Below, piece by piece: positions 43,240 through 52,395 of a DNA stretch of 64,000 nucleotides (positions within the stretch are counted from its first letter, which is position 1; every line of letters begins with the position of its first letter). The position numbers and the translations under genes are program-made. Under the pieces are notes generated by a model. It worked only from the letters and a program-made list of their open reading frames with translations, ran no database searches and was not told the DNA's origin. The DNA is from Nitrososphaerota archaeon. Its GTDB lineage: Archaea > Thermoproteota > EX4484-205 > JAAOZP01. The DNA is taken from contig JAAOZP010000004.1 of assembly GCA_011605725.1 (NCBI GenBank), forward strand, positions 124,001-188,000, in the 5' to 3' direction.

Positions 43240-45390
43240 TTAACTAACGATTAGCCTGTTTACGAGCCTAATGTCCCTTGAGGAAGAACCCACCCTTACC
43301 TCATACTCTCCCTTCTCGACAACCCATTTCTCACCATCATAGCTTGCAAGCATGTCAAAATCCAGCTCAACCCTTATCCCTTCCTTCTCACCAGGGTTTA
43401 GAAGCCTCGTCTTATGAAACCCTTTAAGCTCTTGAAAGGGCTTGTCCACCCTGCCCTTCGGCGCCCTGACATAGACTTGGGCAACCTCTTTCCCCGGGAG
43501 GCTTCCAGTGTTCTCAACCTCGAAGGAAACAATCACCCTATTGTTAACCACCTCAACCATTAGACCCCTGTATTCGAAGCTGGTGTAGGAAAGACCGAAG
43601 CCGAACTCGTAGGCAGGCTCAACCCCGAAACTATCGTAATACCTGTAGCCAACGTATATCCCCTCGTCGTACACGACTCTCTGCGGGTTCTCCCTCGGCT
43701 TCCCTGGGAAGCTCCAGGATGGAACATCAGAATAATCCATGGGGAAGGTTGTTGGAAGCTTGCCAGACGGGTTTCTCTCGCCCGAAACAATGTCGGCAAC
43801 TATCCTCCCCGTCTCCTGGCCAGCCTGCCACGTTAACAGGATTCCGTCAACCATGTTCCTCCAGCTGGCGACCTCTATCGGGGATCCTATGTTCAACAGT
43901 GCTACAACCTTCTTACCATGCTGATGAAAAGCTTTAGAAACCCTCTCCACCAGGGTTCTCTCGTCATCGCTCAAATAGAAGTCTCCCTTCTCAGGCTTCC
44001 TATCGTAGCCCTCACCCGATATCCTGCTTATCACGATGATTGCGACATCATTTCTCTCCGCAAACCTGCTTATCTCCTCCTCACCTAGAAAATCCTGGGG
44101 AACCGGTTTAAAGACTTCCCCGAACATTGTTTTCTCAATCCTGTATTCAGCCCTACTCCTGATCTCAGCCAAGTATTTCGCATGGGTCTCCGCAAGCTCC
44201 TCGTCTATCCTCAGGCGTTTCTCCCTCATCCCGTCGAGAATAGATATTACGTACCTCGGATGAGTGTCACCGCTTCCAGTCCCGCCTTTAATGGTCTCTA
44301 TCTGGCCTGTTCCGAAGAGAGCTATTTTAGCATCCTTTCCCACGGGCAATGCTCCATCGTTCTTAAGAAGGACAACTCCCTCCACGCCTGCCTCATAGGC
44401 AACCCTGGCGTGAGCATCGAGATCAGGCTTGTTAGAATACTCGTATCCTTTGAAGGAAGGGGTGTTGACTAGAACCCTTAGAATGTTCTTCACATTCCTT
44501 ATGAGGGTTTCCTCATTAAGCCTCCCTTCTCTAACAGCATTAATTATCGCCTCCACCTCGTCCTTCCTGCTGGGGTCGACCTGATTCGCCTTCCCAGGCA
44601 TTATCATATCGTTGCCAGCCCTCATCATCTCCACAGGATCGTCCTTCGCAAACCAGTCTGTCATCACGAAGCCTTCAAACCCCCAGTCGCACCTCAGAAC
44701 CCTCGTCAGAAGCCACTCGTTCTGCGAACAGTGTTCCCCGTTCAGCTTATTGTACGCGCTCATAACTGTCCACGGCTTAGACTTCTTAACAGCTATCTCG
44801 AAACCCTTAAGATATATTTCTCTAAGCGCTCTTTCAGAAACAAGCGTGTCGATCAGGAAACGGTTTGTCTCCTGATTATTGGCTGCAAAATGCTTCAAGC
44901 AGGCGCCGACGCCTTGAGACTGAACACCCTTAACGAAGGCTGCAGCCATCTCCCCGGTGAGAAGAGGATCCTCAGAATAGTATTCGAAATTCCTTCCACA
45001 TAAAGGATTCCTGTGAATATTCATCGCAGGCGCGAGAAGAATATCCACGCCATACTCCCTAACCTCCTCGCCGACACATCTGCCAACAGCCTCCAGCAAC
45101 TCCCTGTTCCAAGTTGAAGCGAGCATTGTCTCAACGGGGAAAGCCGTAGAGTGATACGTTTTATCATCATTCTCCCTCCGAGGGTTTATTCTCAATCCGG
45201 CGGGCCCGTCTGCCAAGACGGCTGAAGGTATTCCAAGTCTTTCAACAGGATGGGTCTCGCCAGCAGCACCTGGAACTCTTGGAGGAGGGTTGCCGAACAT
45301 GCCGGGTATGCCTATTCCAACAACGATCCTAGCCTTCTCCTCAAGAGTCATCCTAGAAACAATATCTGGAACCTCTTTCAGAGTCACCAA
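43240..45390 (-). CDS. GH3-family beta-glucosidase with fibronectin III-like tail
   Basis: A 716-residue retaining glycosidase. It shows VLADGPAGLRI, GRNFEYYSEDP, KHFAANNQETNR (the Lys-His-Phe motif) and GFVMTDWFAKDDP with the nucleophile Asp, then the (alpha/beta)6 sandwich and a C-terminal fibronectin III-like domain (about 620-716). The KHFAANNQE form is that of beta-glucosidases/xylosidases, not of NagZ. No signal peptide is seen, so it is cytoplasmic. Confidence 0.93.
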   Translation of the reverse strand: MVTLKEVPDIVSRMTLEEKARIVVGIGIPGMFGNPPPRVPGAAGETHPVERLGIPSAVLADGPAGLRINPRRENDDKTYHSTAFPVETMLASTWNRELLEAVGRCVGEEVREYGVDILLAPAMNIHRNPLCGRNFEYYSEDPLLTGEMAAAFVKGVQSQGVGACLKHFAANNQETNRFLIDTLVSERALREIYLKGFEIAVKKSKPWTVMSAYNKLNGEHCSQNEWLLTRVLRCDWGFEGFVMTDWFAKDDPVEMMRAGNDMIMPGKANQVDPSRKDEVEAIINAVREGRLNEETLIRNVKNILRVLVNTPSFKGYEYSNKPDLDAHARVAYEAGVEGVVLLKNDGALPVGKDAKIALFGTGQIETIKGGTGSGDTHPRYVISILDGMREKRLRIDEELAETHAKYLAEIRSRAEYRIEKTMFGEVFKPVPQDFLGEEEISRFAERNDVAIIVISRISGEGYDRKPEKGDFYLSDDERTLVERVSKAFHQHGKKVVALLNIGSPIEVASWRNMVDGILLTWQAGQETGRIVADIVSGERNPSGKLPTTFPMDYSDVPSWSFPGKPRENPQRVVYDEGIYVGYRYYDSFGVEPAYEFGFGLSYTSFEYRGLMVEVVNNRVIVSFEVENTGSLPGKEVAQVYVRAPKGRVDKPFQELKGFHKTRLLNPGEKEGIRVELDFDMLASYDGEKWVVEKGEYEVRVGSSSRDIRLVNRLIVS

Positions 45391-45648
45391 TCCTAATCCA
45401 CTGGAATGAACAGTTTAAAGATTATTTAAGTTTTTCATTCGATACGAGATTAAAGCTAGCCTTAAAGAATTAAACCATGTTGACCCTGATTAGAATGATT
45501 GCTTCCCATACCTCTGAAAAACTTACACGAAACCCGTAAGCCGAATTTTTAGCATCAAGACGCGAAGTTTTAAGGAGAACGGCTTTTTAGATGCAGCTTA
45601 TACTTGAACCTCCTTTAAACAGTTTTTGAAAACGGAAACATTACGATA

Positions 45649-45966
45649 TTATTCTCTTCTCTCCACGATTATCTTACACTTTGTCGCTATAGCTGCAATA
45701 ACTCCTAGGGCAGCCATCCATGGTGCTAAGATGGCACCTATCACTCCTACAGTAGCAGGGATTTCGAGCAGTGTTTCATCCTTCTCGCTTTTCACAATTA
45801 TTCTTGTAACATTCCCTTCATGAATAATGTTTTTAATCGTTTTAACAAGATCATCTGAAGAAACCGCGTATTCCTCTCTTGAAACCTTTCCAACGGGGGA
45901 GCCGCATGCGGAGCAGAAAGCAGCGTCATCAGGCAGTTCCCTACCGCACTTCTGACAATGCTTCAA
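45649..45966 (-). CDS. zinc-ribbon plus DUF4342 small protein
   Basis: A 105-residue protein starting with a zinc ribbon (CQKCGRELPDDAAFCSAC, residues 4-21) followed by a DUF4342-type domain (VKTIKNIIHEGNVTRIIVK, then LLEIPATVGVIGAILAPWM) with one hydrophobic helix that may insert in or lie on the membrane. The function is unknown; DUF4342 proteins are often fused to small sensor or ribbon modules. The 258-nt gap to the GH3 gene has AT boxes and no further gene that I can see. Confidence 0.7.
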   Translation of the reverse strand: MKHCQKCGRELPDDAAFCSACGSPVGKVSREEYAVSSDDLVKTIKNIIHEGNVTRIIVKSEKDETLLEIPATVGVIGAILAPWMAALGVIAAIATKCKIIVERRE

Positions 45967-45991
45967 ACATCTTCCACCTCATAATAGGATT

Positions 45992-46297
45992 CTAAAGAAA
46001 GTTTTTAAACTTTTTTAAGGACGCTAAGCCACTATTCTTCTCATGGAGCCACCTTAACCCTCCGGGCCAGCCTTTACTCGACATCCCAAGGATAAAGCGA
46101 TAATACTCGTTTATTTTGCTCACAGCATAGCTATAATCCTTCCAACGCCACAAGAAGTAGTTTGATACAGCCGCTCGCCTGAATTGACCGACTGTCGTGT
46201 AAAAAGTGGATTCTCCCCTCTAATGACGTTCGATAAGACTGTGATTATCCCAAGTGGATGCGGGCTTACCCTCACGGTATTGGTAAACAACATTAGC
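45992..46297 (-). pseudogene. frameshifted gene remnant ending at a GC palindrome
   Basis: Reading leftward from the GC element, a first frame gives about 25 sensible residues (NTVRVSPHPLGIITVLSNVI), then a shift to another frame gives about 75 residues to TAG at 45992: GESTFYTTVGQFRRAAV, then NYFLWRWKDYSYAV, then WPGGLRWLHEKN. The composition is clearly protein-like, but there is no start and at least one frameshift, so it is a decayed 3' portion. The family is not recognised. Confidence 0.5.
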
Positions 46298-46304
46298 GCG
46301 CGCT
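46295..46304. repeat. GC-alternating palindrome AGCGCGCGCT between two remnants
   Basis: A perfect 10-nt core with a minus-strand remnant on its left and a plus-strand remnant on its right, both lacking 5' ends, the same arrangement as at 40529-40542. Confidence 0.75.
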
Positions 46305-46517
46305 TTAAGAATCAAGTGTTTCCAACAGTTCTATGTGCACGCGACGTTAACAGTGTATACCGCGTTCTTTGGCCCAAGAATACATGTACTTTGGGACTCA
46401 ATGTCTACACCAGAAGTACTCGTAGCTCTACCTGTTTTAATGCTTGCAACCCTGGTTCACAAGTACCTTATAAAGGAATTGAGCGCGCCGTATTCCAGTT
46501 CTTGGAAATCACGTTAG
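46305..46517 (+). pseudogene. short gene remnant, possibly a sugar ABC permease C terminus
   Basis: A frame reading out of the GC element gives about 70 residues to TAG 46515-46517: FQQFYVHATLTVYTAFF, then VLVALPVLMLATLVHKYLI. The last part resembles the final helix and RYLIKGL-type end of MalG-like sugar permeases, after which family members continue with a TFGAVK-type tail; here the sequence changes at AGCGCGCC (46482-46489). A GTG at 46335 is internal. The identification is weak. Confidence 0.4.
46482..46489. repeat. GC palindrome variant AGCGCGCC
   Basis: An imperfect copy where the permease-like tail changes character and where another frame (46487-46618) begins, so it looks like a second junction inside the same mosaic. 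Confidence 0.5.
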
Positions 46518-46618
46518 AGCCCCTGAACACCACAACCATCCTGCGACTCTTCAAGACTATTATTGTAGGTTCGTCAACGCCTCTTGAAGATTTGAGACCG
46601 GAGAACACAATACTATAG
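46487..46618 (+). pseudogene. short C-terminal gene remnant of unknown family
   Basis: A frame starting inside the AGCGCGCC element gives 43 residues (VFQFLEITLEPLNTTTILRL, then a hydrophobic strand and PLEDLRPENTIL) ending at TAG 46616-46618. It has no start codon of its own, but the amino-acid pattern looks like the end of a real protein. It is placed end to end with the remnant before it. Confidence 0.35.
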
Positions 46619-46837
46619 GGTTCGCAGCGGTATAGAGCGCATCACGCTACATGTCCACCAACCAGTCCAGGTTAGCAGCTGCTATTATCCTCCGGATAAC
46701 GAACATAATCTCGTCTTCATACTCCAACTCGCTTGTAGCACTGCTAACCTTCATCCTTTTTCAACCTGTTCCTGACTTAGCTCGGGTCTTTCAACGAATT
46801 GATTAACATAGCTAACCCACACCGGTTTTCCCTCGGC
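46619..46837. other. intergenic remnants on the minus strand
   Basis: On the minus strand a start-less frame gives KPVWVSYVNQFVERPELSQE and stops, and a 35-residue frame beginning ATG near 46751 (MKVSSATSELEYEDE, then LDWLVDM) follows in another frame. They look like one short damaged gene, but the identity is not clear. No promoter or RNA was recognised. Confidence 0.3.
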
Positions 46838-47290
46838 TTACTGCTTTCCCCTCCGGGACGAGAACACTGCCTCCGTGCCCAAATAGGAGTTTAAACCCTC
46901 TGAAGTCAACAGGATGAATACGATGCAGGTACTCAACACCCCGGTTAGCAGATTTACTAGATGAGGCATCATCCTTATGACAATGGTTTCGGAATCAATC
47001 TTTCCGGACGATATTTCAGAGAGAAACGGGATGAAACCGTAGAAAGTGGAAAATACCCCTAGGACTGCGAAAACCGTGAAAACAAGCAGGGAAACTGAGA
47101 ACGTTATTATTCCCCGCAGCCTGTAAAACATTATGATGAGAATAATGCAAAGGAATATGAGCAGCAAGTCACCAATCATCCACTTTTTAAAGAAATACGC
47201 TTTCAGAAGCCAAGAGACAAGCCAGGAAACCATTATTGCTGAAATGAATACGGCCACCAATCGGAGCTCCATGGGTTTCTGCTGGGACAA
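46838..47290 (-). CDS. four-helix membrane protein of unknown function
   Basis: A 150-residue protein with four predicted transmembrane helices (about 8-28, 35-52, 60-82 and 108-130) and charged loops; the C-terminal tail (SSRRGKQ) is basic. I do not recognise it. It lies between the mosaic of remnants and the UroD-like gene and is divergent from the latter. Confidence 0.5.
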   Translation of the reverse strand: MSQQKPMELRLVAVFISAIMVSWLVSWLLKAYFFKKWMIGDLLLIFLCIILIIMFYRLRGIITFSVSLLVFTVFAVLGVFSTFYGFIPFLSEISSGKIDSETIVIRMMPHLVNLLTGVLSTCIVFILLTSEGLNSYLGTEAVFSSRRGKQ

Positions 47291-47444
47291 CCCCCGTTTA
47301 ACAGTATGAACGTTTTAAATAAAAGGTTTTCTTTAATTCGAATAAAACACTTGAAGGAACATAGCATTTTTCACATTCCCCTAGTTTCAGCAATGCTTGG
47401 AGAAAAGGAAAGGTTAATTTTACCAACCATCTCGGATTAAAGCA

Positions 47445-48587
47445 ATGAGAAAAAGGGCGCTTGAAGCTATAAGCCTTAAGCGGGTGGAAGCGCTTCTTCT
47501 CTCCGGAGCCCCGACTAGCGATGAAAGACTCGTTGAAAAGCTGACCGGAGTTAAAATCCATGGGAAAGACCAGAAGGAGAGGATGAAAGCAGTATTTGAA
47601 GCTTTAGACGTTGACCTGTTCTACCAGCTTGGAGTTAATTTAAACGTTGTATGGAGCGATATGAAGCCCAGGTTGATTGAAGGTTTTTTCGAAGACTTAA
47701 GAGAAGACTTTCCATTCACCGATGCTTTCCACGTGGCTTATAAAAACCTTAGGCTTAGAAGAACGGAAACAGCCTCACAGCTCTGGGTTTTGGAAAGACC
47801 TTTTAAAAACTATGAGGAACTGCTAAGCTATCTTAAGAATTATGATCCTCGCGAGCATGAGCCGAGGTCGACGAGTGAAATAGCTGACGAGTATGAGATG
47901 GTGTTTCAAGAATACCAGGAGTTGCTCGGCGAAACAACTTTGTATGCTGGAGAATTTTACTTAACACTCTTCACGTATCTAGATATTCACATCGGTTTGC
48001 AAATGATAGCTAGGCTGAGCCGTCAAAACCCAGATGCTTTAGACGAGCTCGTCTCCAAGTATGCTCAAGTAGCTAGAAAACATGTTGAAGCCTGGTCTAG
48101 AACCGGGATAAAAGTTTTCGTTTCGCATGACGACGTGGCTTGGAGAAACGGCTTATTCTTCCCGGCAGAATGGTTCAGGAAGCATGTTGTAAAATGGTGG
48201 AAGCATATTTGGGAGCCTGTTAAAGATAAGGATATAAAACTGATCTTTGTTTCAGACGGGGATTATAGAGGCATAATGGAGGACCTGGTTGAAATAGGCG
48301 TCGACGGCTTTCACGTAGAATGGGACCCGAGGTTTTCACGGAGAGACGTTGAAAAGCTTATGGAGAAATACGGTTGTGAAAAGATATTCCTCCTCCACCC
48401 GAGTTACGAGGTATTGTCGCATGGAAGTGTTTCGGATGTGGAGGAGGAGGCGAGATGGTTCACCACCCTGGCTAGAAAATATCCTGCAATATTTTTTGCA
48501 GGAACCCCGCCCAGTAATCCTGTAAACGAGGAAGTCTTTCTTAGAGCATGGTTTTCTGAAAGACATACTCATTTTAAGCAAGTGTAA
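47445..48587 (+). CDS. uroporphyrinogen decarboxylase-like (methyltransferase family) protein
   Basis: A 380-residue TIM-barrel protein of the UroD/MtaA superfamily. The second half contains FVSHDDVAWRNGLFFPAEWF, IKLIFVSDGDYRGIMEDLVE (in part) and GVDGFHVEWDPR, typical of the many UroD-like proteins in sugar or methyl-group catabolism. The first ~100 residues are divergent. Members near corrinoid systems transfer methyl groups, yet no corrinoid protein is next to it here; a B12-reactivation-domain protein lies 4 kb downstream. It begins an apparent catabolic cluster with cupin, dehydrogenase and TIM-barrel genes. Confidence 0.75.
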   Translation: MRKRALEAISLKRVEALLLSGAPTSDERLVEKLTGVKIHGKDQKERMKAVFEALDVDLFYQLGVNLNVVWSDMKPRLIEGFFEDLREDFPFTDAFHVAYKNLRLRRTETASQLWVLERPFKNYEELLSYLKNYDPREHEPRSTSEIADEYEMVFQEYQELLGETTLYAGEFYLTLFTYLDIHIGLQMIARLSRQNPDALDELVSKYAQVARKHVEAWSRTGIKVFVSHDDVAWRNGLFFPAEWFRKHVVKWWKHIWEPVKDKDIKLIFVSDGDYRGIMEDLVEIGVDGFHVEWDPRFSRRDVEKLMEKYGCEKIFLLHPSYEVLSHGSVSDVEEEARWFTTLARKYPAIFFAGTPPSNPVNEEVFLRAWFSERHTHFKQV

Positions 48588-48698
48588 AGAGCATTGAAGA
48601 AAAGCCACTCTGATGCACGCTATTTTTAATCGATCGGAAGCAGGAAACAGTGAGAATTAAGCTTTTAAGCCTGAGCACGGATCATAATACTGATTAAA

Positions 48699-49040
48699 AT
48701 GTGGAGGGTTATAGATTCCGAAACCATTCCTTTCACGCCTTATCCTAAGGGGGTTTCAAGCATAAAGAGGATTGTTGAAAAGGAGAAGATTGGAACCCAG
48801 CGTATTAGTGGATTCGGCCTAATCCAAGTACCTCCAGGAGGCTCCTTCGGCCCTCATGAGCATCCTGAAAGAGAAGAAATATACTACGTCCTCTCCAGCT
48901 CTGGAACACTCATAGTTGGCGATAAGGAGATTCCCGTCAAGGAAGGGCTGACCCTTTACGTTTCAGGAGAAGAACCTCACGGAATAAGGAACCAAGGTGA
49001 TAAGCCGCTCCTCGTAGTCTTCGTAACCGTCTATAAGTAG
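48699..49040 (+). CDS. small cupin-domain protein
   Basis: A 113-residue single-domain cupin. The metal motif is recognisable as GPHEHPEREEIYYVLSSSG (G-x-H-x-H with downstream Glu), and the second motif GEEPHGIRNQGDKP supplies the last His. Such proteins serve as sugar or small-acid isomerases or binding proteins. Its stop is 26 nt before the dehydrogenase gene, so they are probably co-transcribed. Confidence 0.85.
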   Translation: MWRVIDSETIPFTPYPKGVSSIKRIVEKEKIGTQRISGFGLIQVPPGGSFGPHEHPEREEIYYVLSSSGTLIVGDKEIPVKEGLTLYVSGEEPHGIRNQGDKPLLVVFVTVYK

Positions 49041-49065
49041 TTAAACCCAGTAGAGGCTGAGCAGA

Positions 49066-50091
49066 ATGAAGGCACTAGTATACCGTGATTTCAACGATTT
49101 CAAGTGGGAGGAGGTGGAAACCCCTGTCATCGGTCCAGACGAGATCCTGGTGAGGGTGATGGCCTGCGGCCTCTGTTCCACAGACGTTTGGAAAGCAATG
49201 TATCATGAAGCTAAGCCAGGCATGGTGCTTGGACACGAGGTCTCTGGAGAATTGGTGGAAACCGGTTTAAACGTTGCAAACCTGAGAATTGGCGACAGGG
49301 TTGCGGTGTTCCACCGTGCTGAATGCGGAGCATGCTACTATTGTAAGCATGGTGATGAAACGCTTTGCAGCGAGTACCGTCGACAGTCGATTTTCCCAGG
49401 CGCCTTCGCAGAGTATATTCGTGTCACCCCGAGGCTTGTGCAAAAATCCGTTGTTAAAATCCCGGATGAGATGACGTATGAAGAGGCTACGATGATAGAG
49501 CCTACAGCCTGCTGCGTAAGGGCTGTTTCAAAATGCGGAATATCTGTGGACGATAGTGTTCTGATCATCGGCGACGGCCCCATGGCTATGCTTAACGCTC
49601 AAGTCTCAAAGTCAGCTGGGGCCCTTGTGATTCTAAGCGGCCACCATGATTCCCGTGTCGAACCAGCCTTAAGACTCGGGGCAGACTATGCGTTCAACTC
49701 TAAAAAAATCAGCATTAGAGAGAAAGTGTTAGAGTTAACAGGAGGACGCGGGGCTGATGTAGTTATCGTTGCAGTCTCATCCACAGACGCTGTTCAACAA
49801 TCCTTGAAACTGGTTCGAGAAGGAGGCAAGATATGCGTTTTCGGCGATTTCAGAGATGTTCCCCAGCCTAGTCTCAGCCTAGATCTTAAACCAGTTGTTC
49901 ACAACGGTGTGAAAATCCTGGGAAGCTGGGGCTGCTCAACCAAGGATTATCACGCTGCATTCAACCTGTTGAAGAACAGGAAGGTAAGAGTTAAAGAAAT
50001 GATAACACACAGGTTCCCGCTGGAAAGGTTCACGGAGGCTCTTAACGTGTTCCTGAGTAAGGACTGTTTAAAGATCGTTCTTCACCCTTAA
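49066..50091 (+). CDS. zinc-dependent medium-chain alcohol/polyol dehydrogenase
   Basis: A 341-residue MDR dehydrogenase. The catalytic zinc ligands are CGLCSTDVW and LGHEVSGEL; the structural zinc set is CGACYYCKHGDETLC, and GDGPMAMLNAQ is the nucleotide loop. It resembles sorbitol/threonine dehydrogenases. Given the cupin and isomerase-like neighbours it probably oxidises a sugar alcohol or sugar acid (inference). Confidence 0.9.
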   Translation: MKALVYRDFNDFKWEEVETPVIGPDEILVRVMACGLCSTDVWKAMYHEAKPGMVLGHEVSGELVETGLNVANLRIGDRVAVFHRAECGACYYCKHGDETLCSEYRRQSIFPGAFAEYIRVTPRLVQKSVVKIPDEMTYEEATMIEPTACCVRAVSKCGISVDDSVLIIGDGPMAMLNAQVSKSAGALVILSGHHDSRVEPALRLGADYAFNSKKISIREKVLELTGGRGADVVIVAVSSTDAVQQSLKLVREGGKICVFGDFRDVPQPSLSLDLKPVVHNGVKILGSWGCSTKDYHAAFNLLKNRKVRVKEMITHRFPLERFTEALNVFLSKDCLKIVLHP

Positions 50092-50186
50092 CATTGTCAA
50101 CAGTGAGGAGTGTTTTTGAAACACTTAATAATTACCTGCAGGATTTTTAAACGTTTTTAAATAGAATACGCGTAAACGGAGAATAA

Positions 50187-51596
50187 ATGGGAAAACATGG
50201 TTTCCCACATCGAGAGCTCTATGCTCCAGGACACTTCGGAAACTCGTATGAGGTTGCTGGTCGCTTCGAAATGAGTGATATTCTGGCTGAAGCAAAATGG
50301 TGGGGGTTCAACTGGTATGGCGACTGGTTTGACACCGTAAACCTGACTAAAGCATCCCGTCTTCCTCCAATCGTATCCCACTGCTGGCTGACCAAGGTGC
50401 TCTGGGAAAACAAGAAAGCCCACTTTGAAGAAGCGCGGAGACTAGGGTTTAAGCTTGACCTACTAGTCACTCCGAACCATGTTTATGCAGACCAGGTTTC
50501 CAATGAGATTCTAGCCAAGGATGTTTCAGACAAGCAGGCGGAGCTTCGCAAGATCCGGTTCTTCGGCCACCTGGTATGCCCATCGATTCCCAATGCTCGA
50601 AGAATCATCCTGGAAAACTATGACGAGTTGTTCAAAGATTTAGCTAAGAGCGGTATAAACCTTGATGCGGTTACATATGCTGCTTACGATTTCGGCGGCT
50701 GCGCATGCCGAAAATGCAACCCATGGATCGTGACTTTCGCGGAACTGTGTAGGGAGATACATGATGTTGCTGCTAAATATTTCCCGCGTGTTGAAATGAG
50801 GTTTTGCTGCTGGTGGTGGGATTCTAAGGATCATAATCTTTTCGCCGACTGGGTTGATAAACATATTCCGGGTGAGGTTAAAGGCATGGCTCTATGGATA
50901 AAATACGACGAGGATAAGCCGGCGAGCGTACCGCCCGGTAGGCTTCCAGAAGAATGCGGGGAAGCATACTTCATTCATGTTGGGTATTCAGATGACAGGG
51001 CTGACAACGATGTTTACGGACAGTGGGGACCTGTGGTTGCTCCAAACCGGATACCTAGGACGCTGGAGAATCTGAAAAAAGCCAGGGGCGAAGGCTTCAT
51101 GGCTTATTCCGAGGGCATATTTGACGATGTTAACAAGGCGATTCTAGGTGGTTTAAGCAGTGGAAAGTTTTCAACAGTGCGAGAGGTTCTTGAAGAGTAT
51201 GCGAGAAGATACTTCGAAGCAGAGGGCCGGACGGTGGAAGATTGGGCAGAATGGATCCTTCAATGGGGGAAACCTGGCTCAGTGAACCTGGGGAAGGCGC
51301 GGCGCGTTTTCAGCCGGCTGGCGTCTAAGGCTCCGGACACATGGAGACTGAACCACTTTGCATCCAAAATAAGGCTGTTCGAGTTGAATAGAAAGTTGAT
51401 GAAGAAGGGAACCTGGACCCCTAGGCGCCTAGCCATGGTTGAAGCATTCTTAAGAGAACGCGAGGCTTTACGAAGAAAGATCTACGGACTGGCTCCACTG
51501 TACGAGCCTGTTTTCACAACGATTGTTGGAGAGCCAAACTGGTATCGGGAGCTTAAGGCAGCTAACACTTTTCTCAATAGGGCTTCTAATTTTTGA
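50187..51596 (+). CDS. TIM-barrel protein resembling glycoside hydrolases, unknown specificity
   Basis: A 469-residue protein. The first ~330 residues have barrel-like repeats (AKWWGFNWYGDWFDT, RLGFKLDLLVTPNHVY, GINLDAVTYAAYDFGGCAC, MAYSEGIFDDVNKAI) as found in GH families with (beta/alpha)8 folds. A C-x-C-x2-C set (GCACRKCN) after the fourth strand is unusual and may bind metal. The last ~130 residues are helical. The family is not recognised. It has its own promoter-like box (TTTTTAAATAG) about 23 nt upstream. Confidence 0.6.
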   Translation: MGKHGFPHRELYAPGHFGNSYEVAGRFEMSDILAEAKWWGFNWYGDWFDTVNLTKASRLPPIVSHCWLTKVLWENKKAHFEEARRLGFKLDLLVTPNHVYADQVSNEILAKDVSDKQAELRKIRFFGHLVCPSIPNARRIILENYDELFKDLAKSGINLDAVTYAAYDFGGCACRKCNPWIVTFAELCREIHDVAAKYFPRVEMRFCCWWWDSKDHNLFADWVDKHIPGEVKGMALWIKYDEDKPASVPPGRLPEECGEAYFIHVGYSDDRADNDVYGQWGPVVAPNRIPRTLENLKKARGEGFMAYSEGIFDDVNKAILGGLSSGKFSTVREVLEEYARRYFEAEGRTVEDWAEWILQWGKPGSVNLGKARRVFSRLASKAPDTWRLNHFASKIRLFELNRKLMKKGTWTPRRLAMVEAFLREREALRRKIYGLAPLYEPVFTTIVGEPNWYRELKAANTFLNRASNF

Positions 51597-51715
51597 AGCG
51601 CAGAGGATAGAAAGAACTATCTGGGTTTGAGAAAATACGAGTTCCACCAGTTCTAGTATGAGAAAGAGTTTTCTCTTCTGAATGAGTTTTTAAACAAAAA
51701 ATGGGAAATCGTATT

Positions 51716-51723
51716 CGCGCGCT
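51716..51723. repeat. GC element CGCGCGCTAAAA
   Basis: A copy between the TIM-barrel gene and the YjbQ gene, followed by TAAAAGC as in several other copies. Confidence 0.45.
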
Positions 51724-51759
51724 AAAAGCATTAATAGTAGTTATTATGGCTTGGTCTCC

Positions 51760-52167
51760 ATGGTTCTTAGCGTAATAGAGGTGAGTTCAACATCTAGGCA
51801 ACAGTTTATCGACATTACTGACAGAGTTGAGGGAGTTGTTAATAAGAGTGGTGTTAAAAATGGCGTGTGCTTTCTCTACGTTCCGCACACAACCGCAGGC
51901 ATAACTATAAACGAGAATGCTGATCCGAGTGTAGTCACAGATATTATTGAGACTCTTGAACGCGTAATACCTTTAGACGGACGTTACAGACATTTAGAGG
52001 GGAATGCTCATGCTCACATAAAGTCCAGCATACTCGGACACTCGGCCTGCGTGTTGATTGAAGACGGTAGGCTCATGCTCGGGACATGGCAAGGCGTGTT
52101 CCTATGTGAATTCGATGGGCCGAGGAGGAGGAAAGTCTTAGTTAAAATAATCGAGGAAAAGGTTTGA
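51760..52167 (+). CDS. YjbQ/UPF0047 family protein
   Basis: A 135-residue homologue of UPF0047 (YjbQ). The conserved motifs are [21 protein letters not shown] (in part, HTTA), [16 protein letters not shown] (in part, NAHAH) and [18 protein letters not shown]. Some members have weak thiamine-phosphate synthase activity, but the true role is unclear. I choose ATG 51760 over the in-frame TTG 51751. A CGCGCGCT element lies about 40 nt upstream. Confidence 0.88.
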   Translation: MVLSVIEVSSTSRQQFIDITDRVEGVVNKSGVKNGVCFLYVPHTTAGITINENADPSVVTDIIETLERVIPLDGRYRHLEGNAHAHIKSSILGHSACVLIEDGRLMLGTWQGVFLCEFDGPRRRKVLVKIIEEKV

Positions 52168-52194
52168 GTCTAGAACAGGCAGGGATTGTAGCAG

Positions 52195-52202
52195 TGCGCG
52201 CA
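52195..52202. repeat. palindrome TGCGCGCA
   Basis: A variant palindrome with T/A ends, just downstream of the YjbQ gene. Confidence 0.35.
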
Positions 52203-52263
52203 GTTAACGTTTCCATGAGTCTCGAAAGCATAAGGATTTGAGATAGCGAGAGAGAAACATAGT

Positions 52264-52395
52264 TCATCCCACTACCTTGACTCTTATCGCAAGCTTTCTG
52301 GTGAGTACTGGAGCGTCAGGATTGTAGAGCCGGAGAAACTCTAAAAGCTCGATTCTTCCTTTTCTAATCCGCGTTTCTAAACCTAATCGGAACAT
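52264..52395 (-). CDS. possible 43-residue basic protein
   Basis: A short frame beginning ATG 52395 and ending TGA 52264, overlapping the 3' end of the B12-reactivation-domain gene by 32 nt in another frame. The sequence is protein-like (LETRIRKGRIELLEFLRLYN, then APVLTRKLAIRVKVV). It could be a coupled small gene or the tail of a longer lost one. No family is recognised. Confidence 0.35.
   Translation of the reverse strand: MFRLGLETRIRKGRIELLEFLRLYNPDAPVLTRKLAIRVKVVG

Noticed and set aside
43240-45390. GH3 enzyme as NagZ (beta-N-acetylglucosaminidase)
   Set aside because: NagZ has KHFPGHG with a catalytic His-Asp loop, while this protein has KHFAANNQE and a FnIII-like tail, the beta-glucosidase arrangement.
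46184-46618. 144-residue plus-strand open frame across 46295
   Set aside because: It has no coherent protein pattern and joins different frames of the fragments I describe separately.
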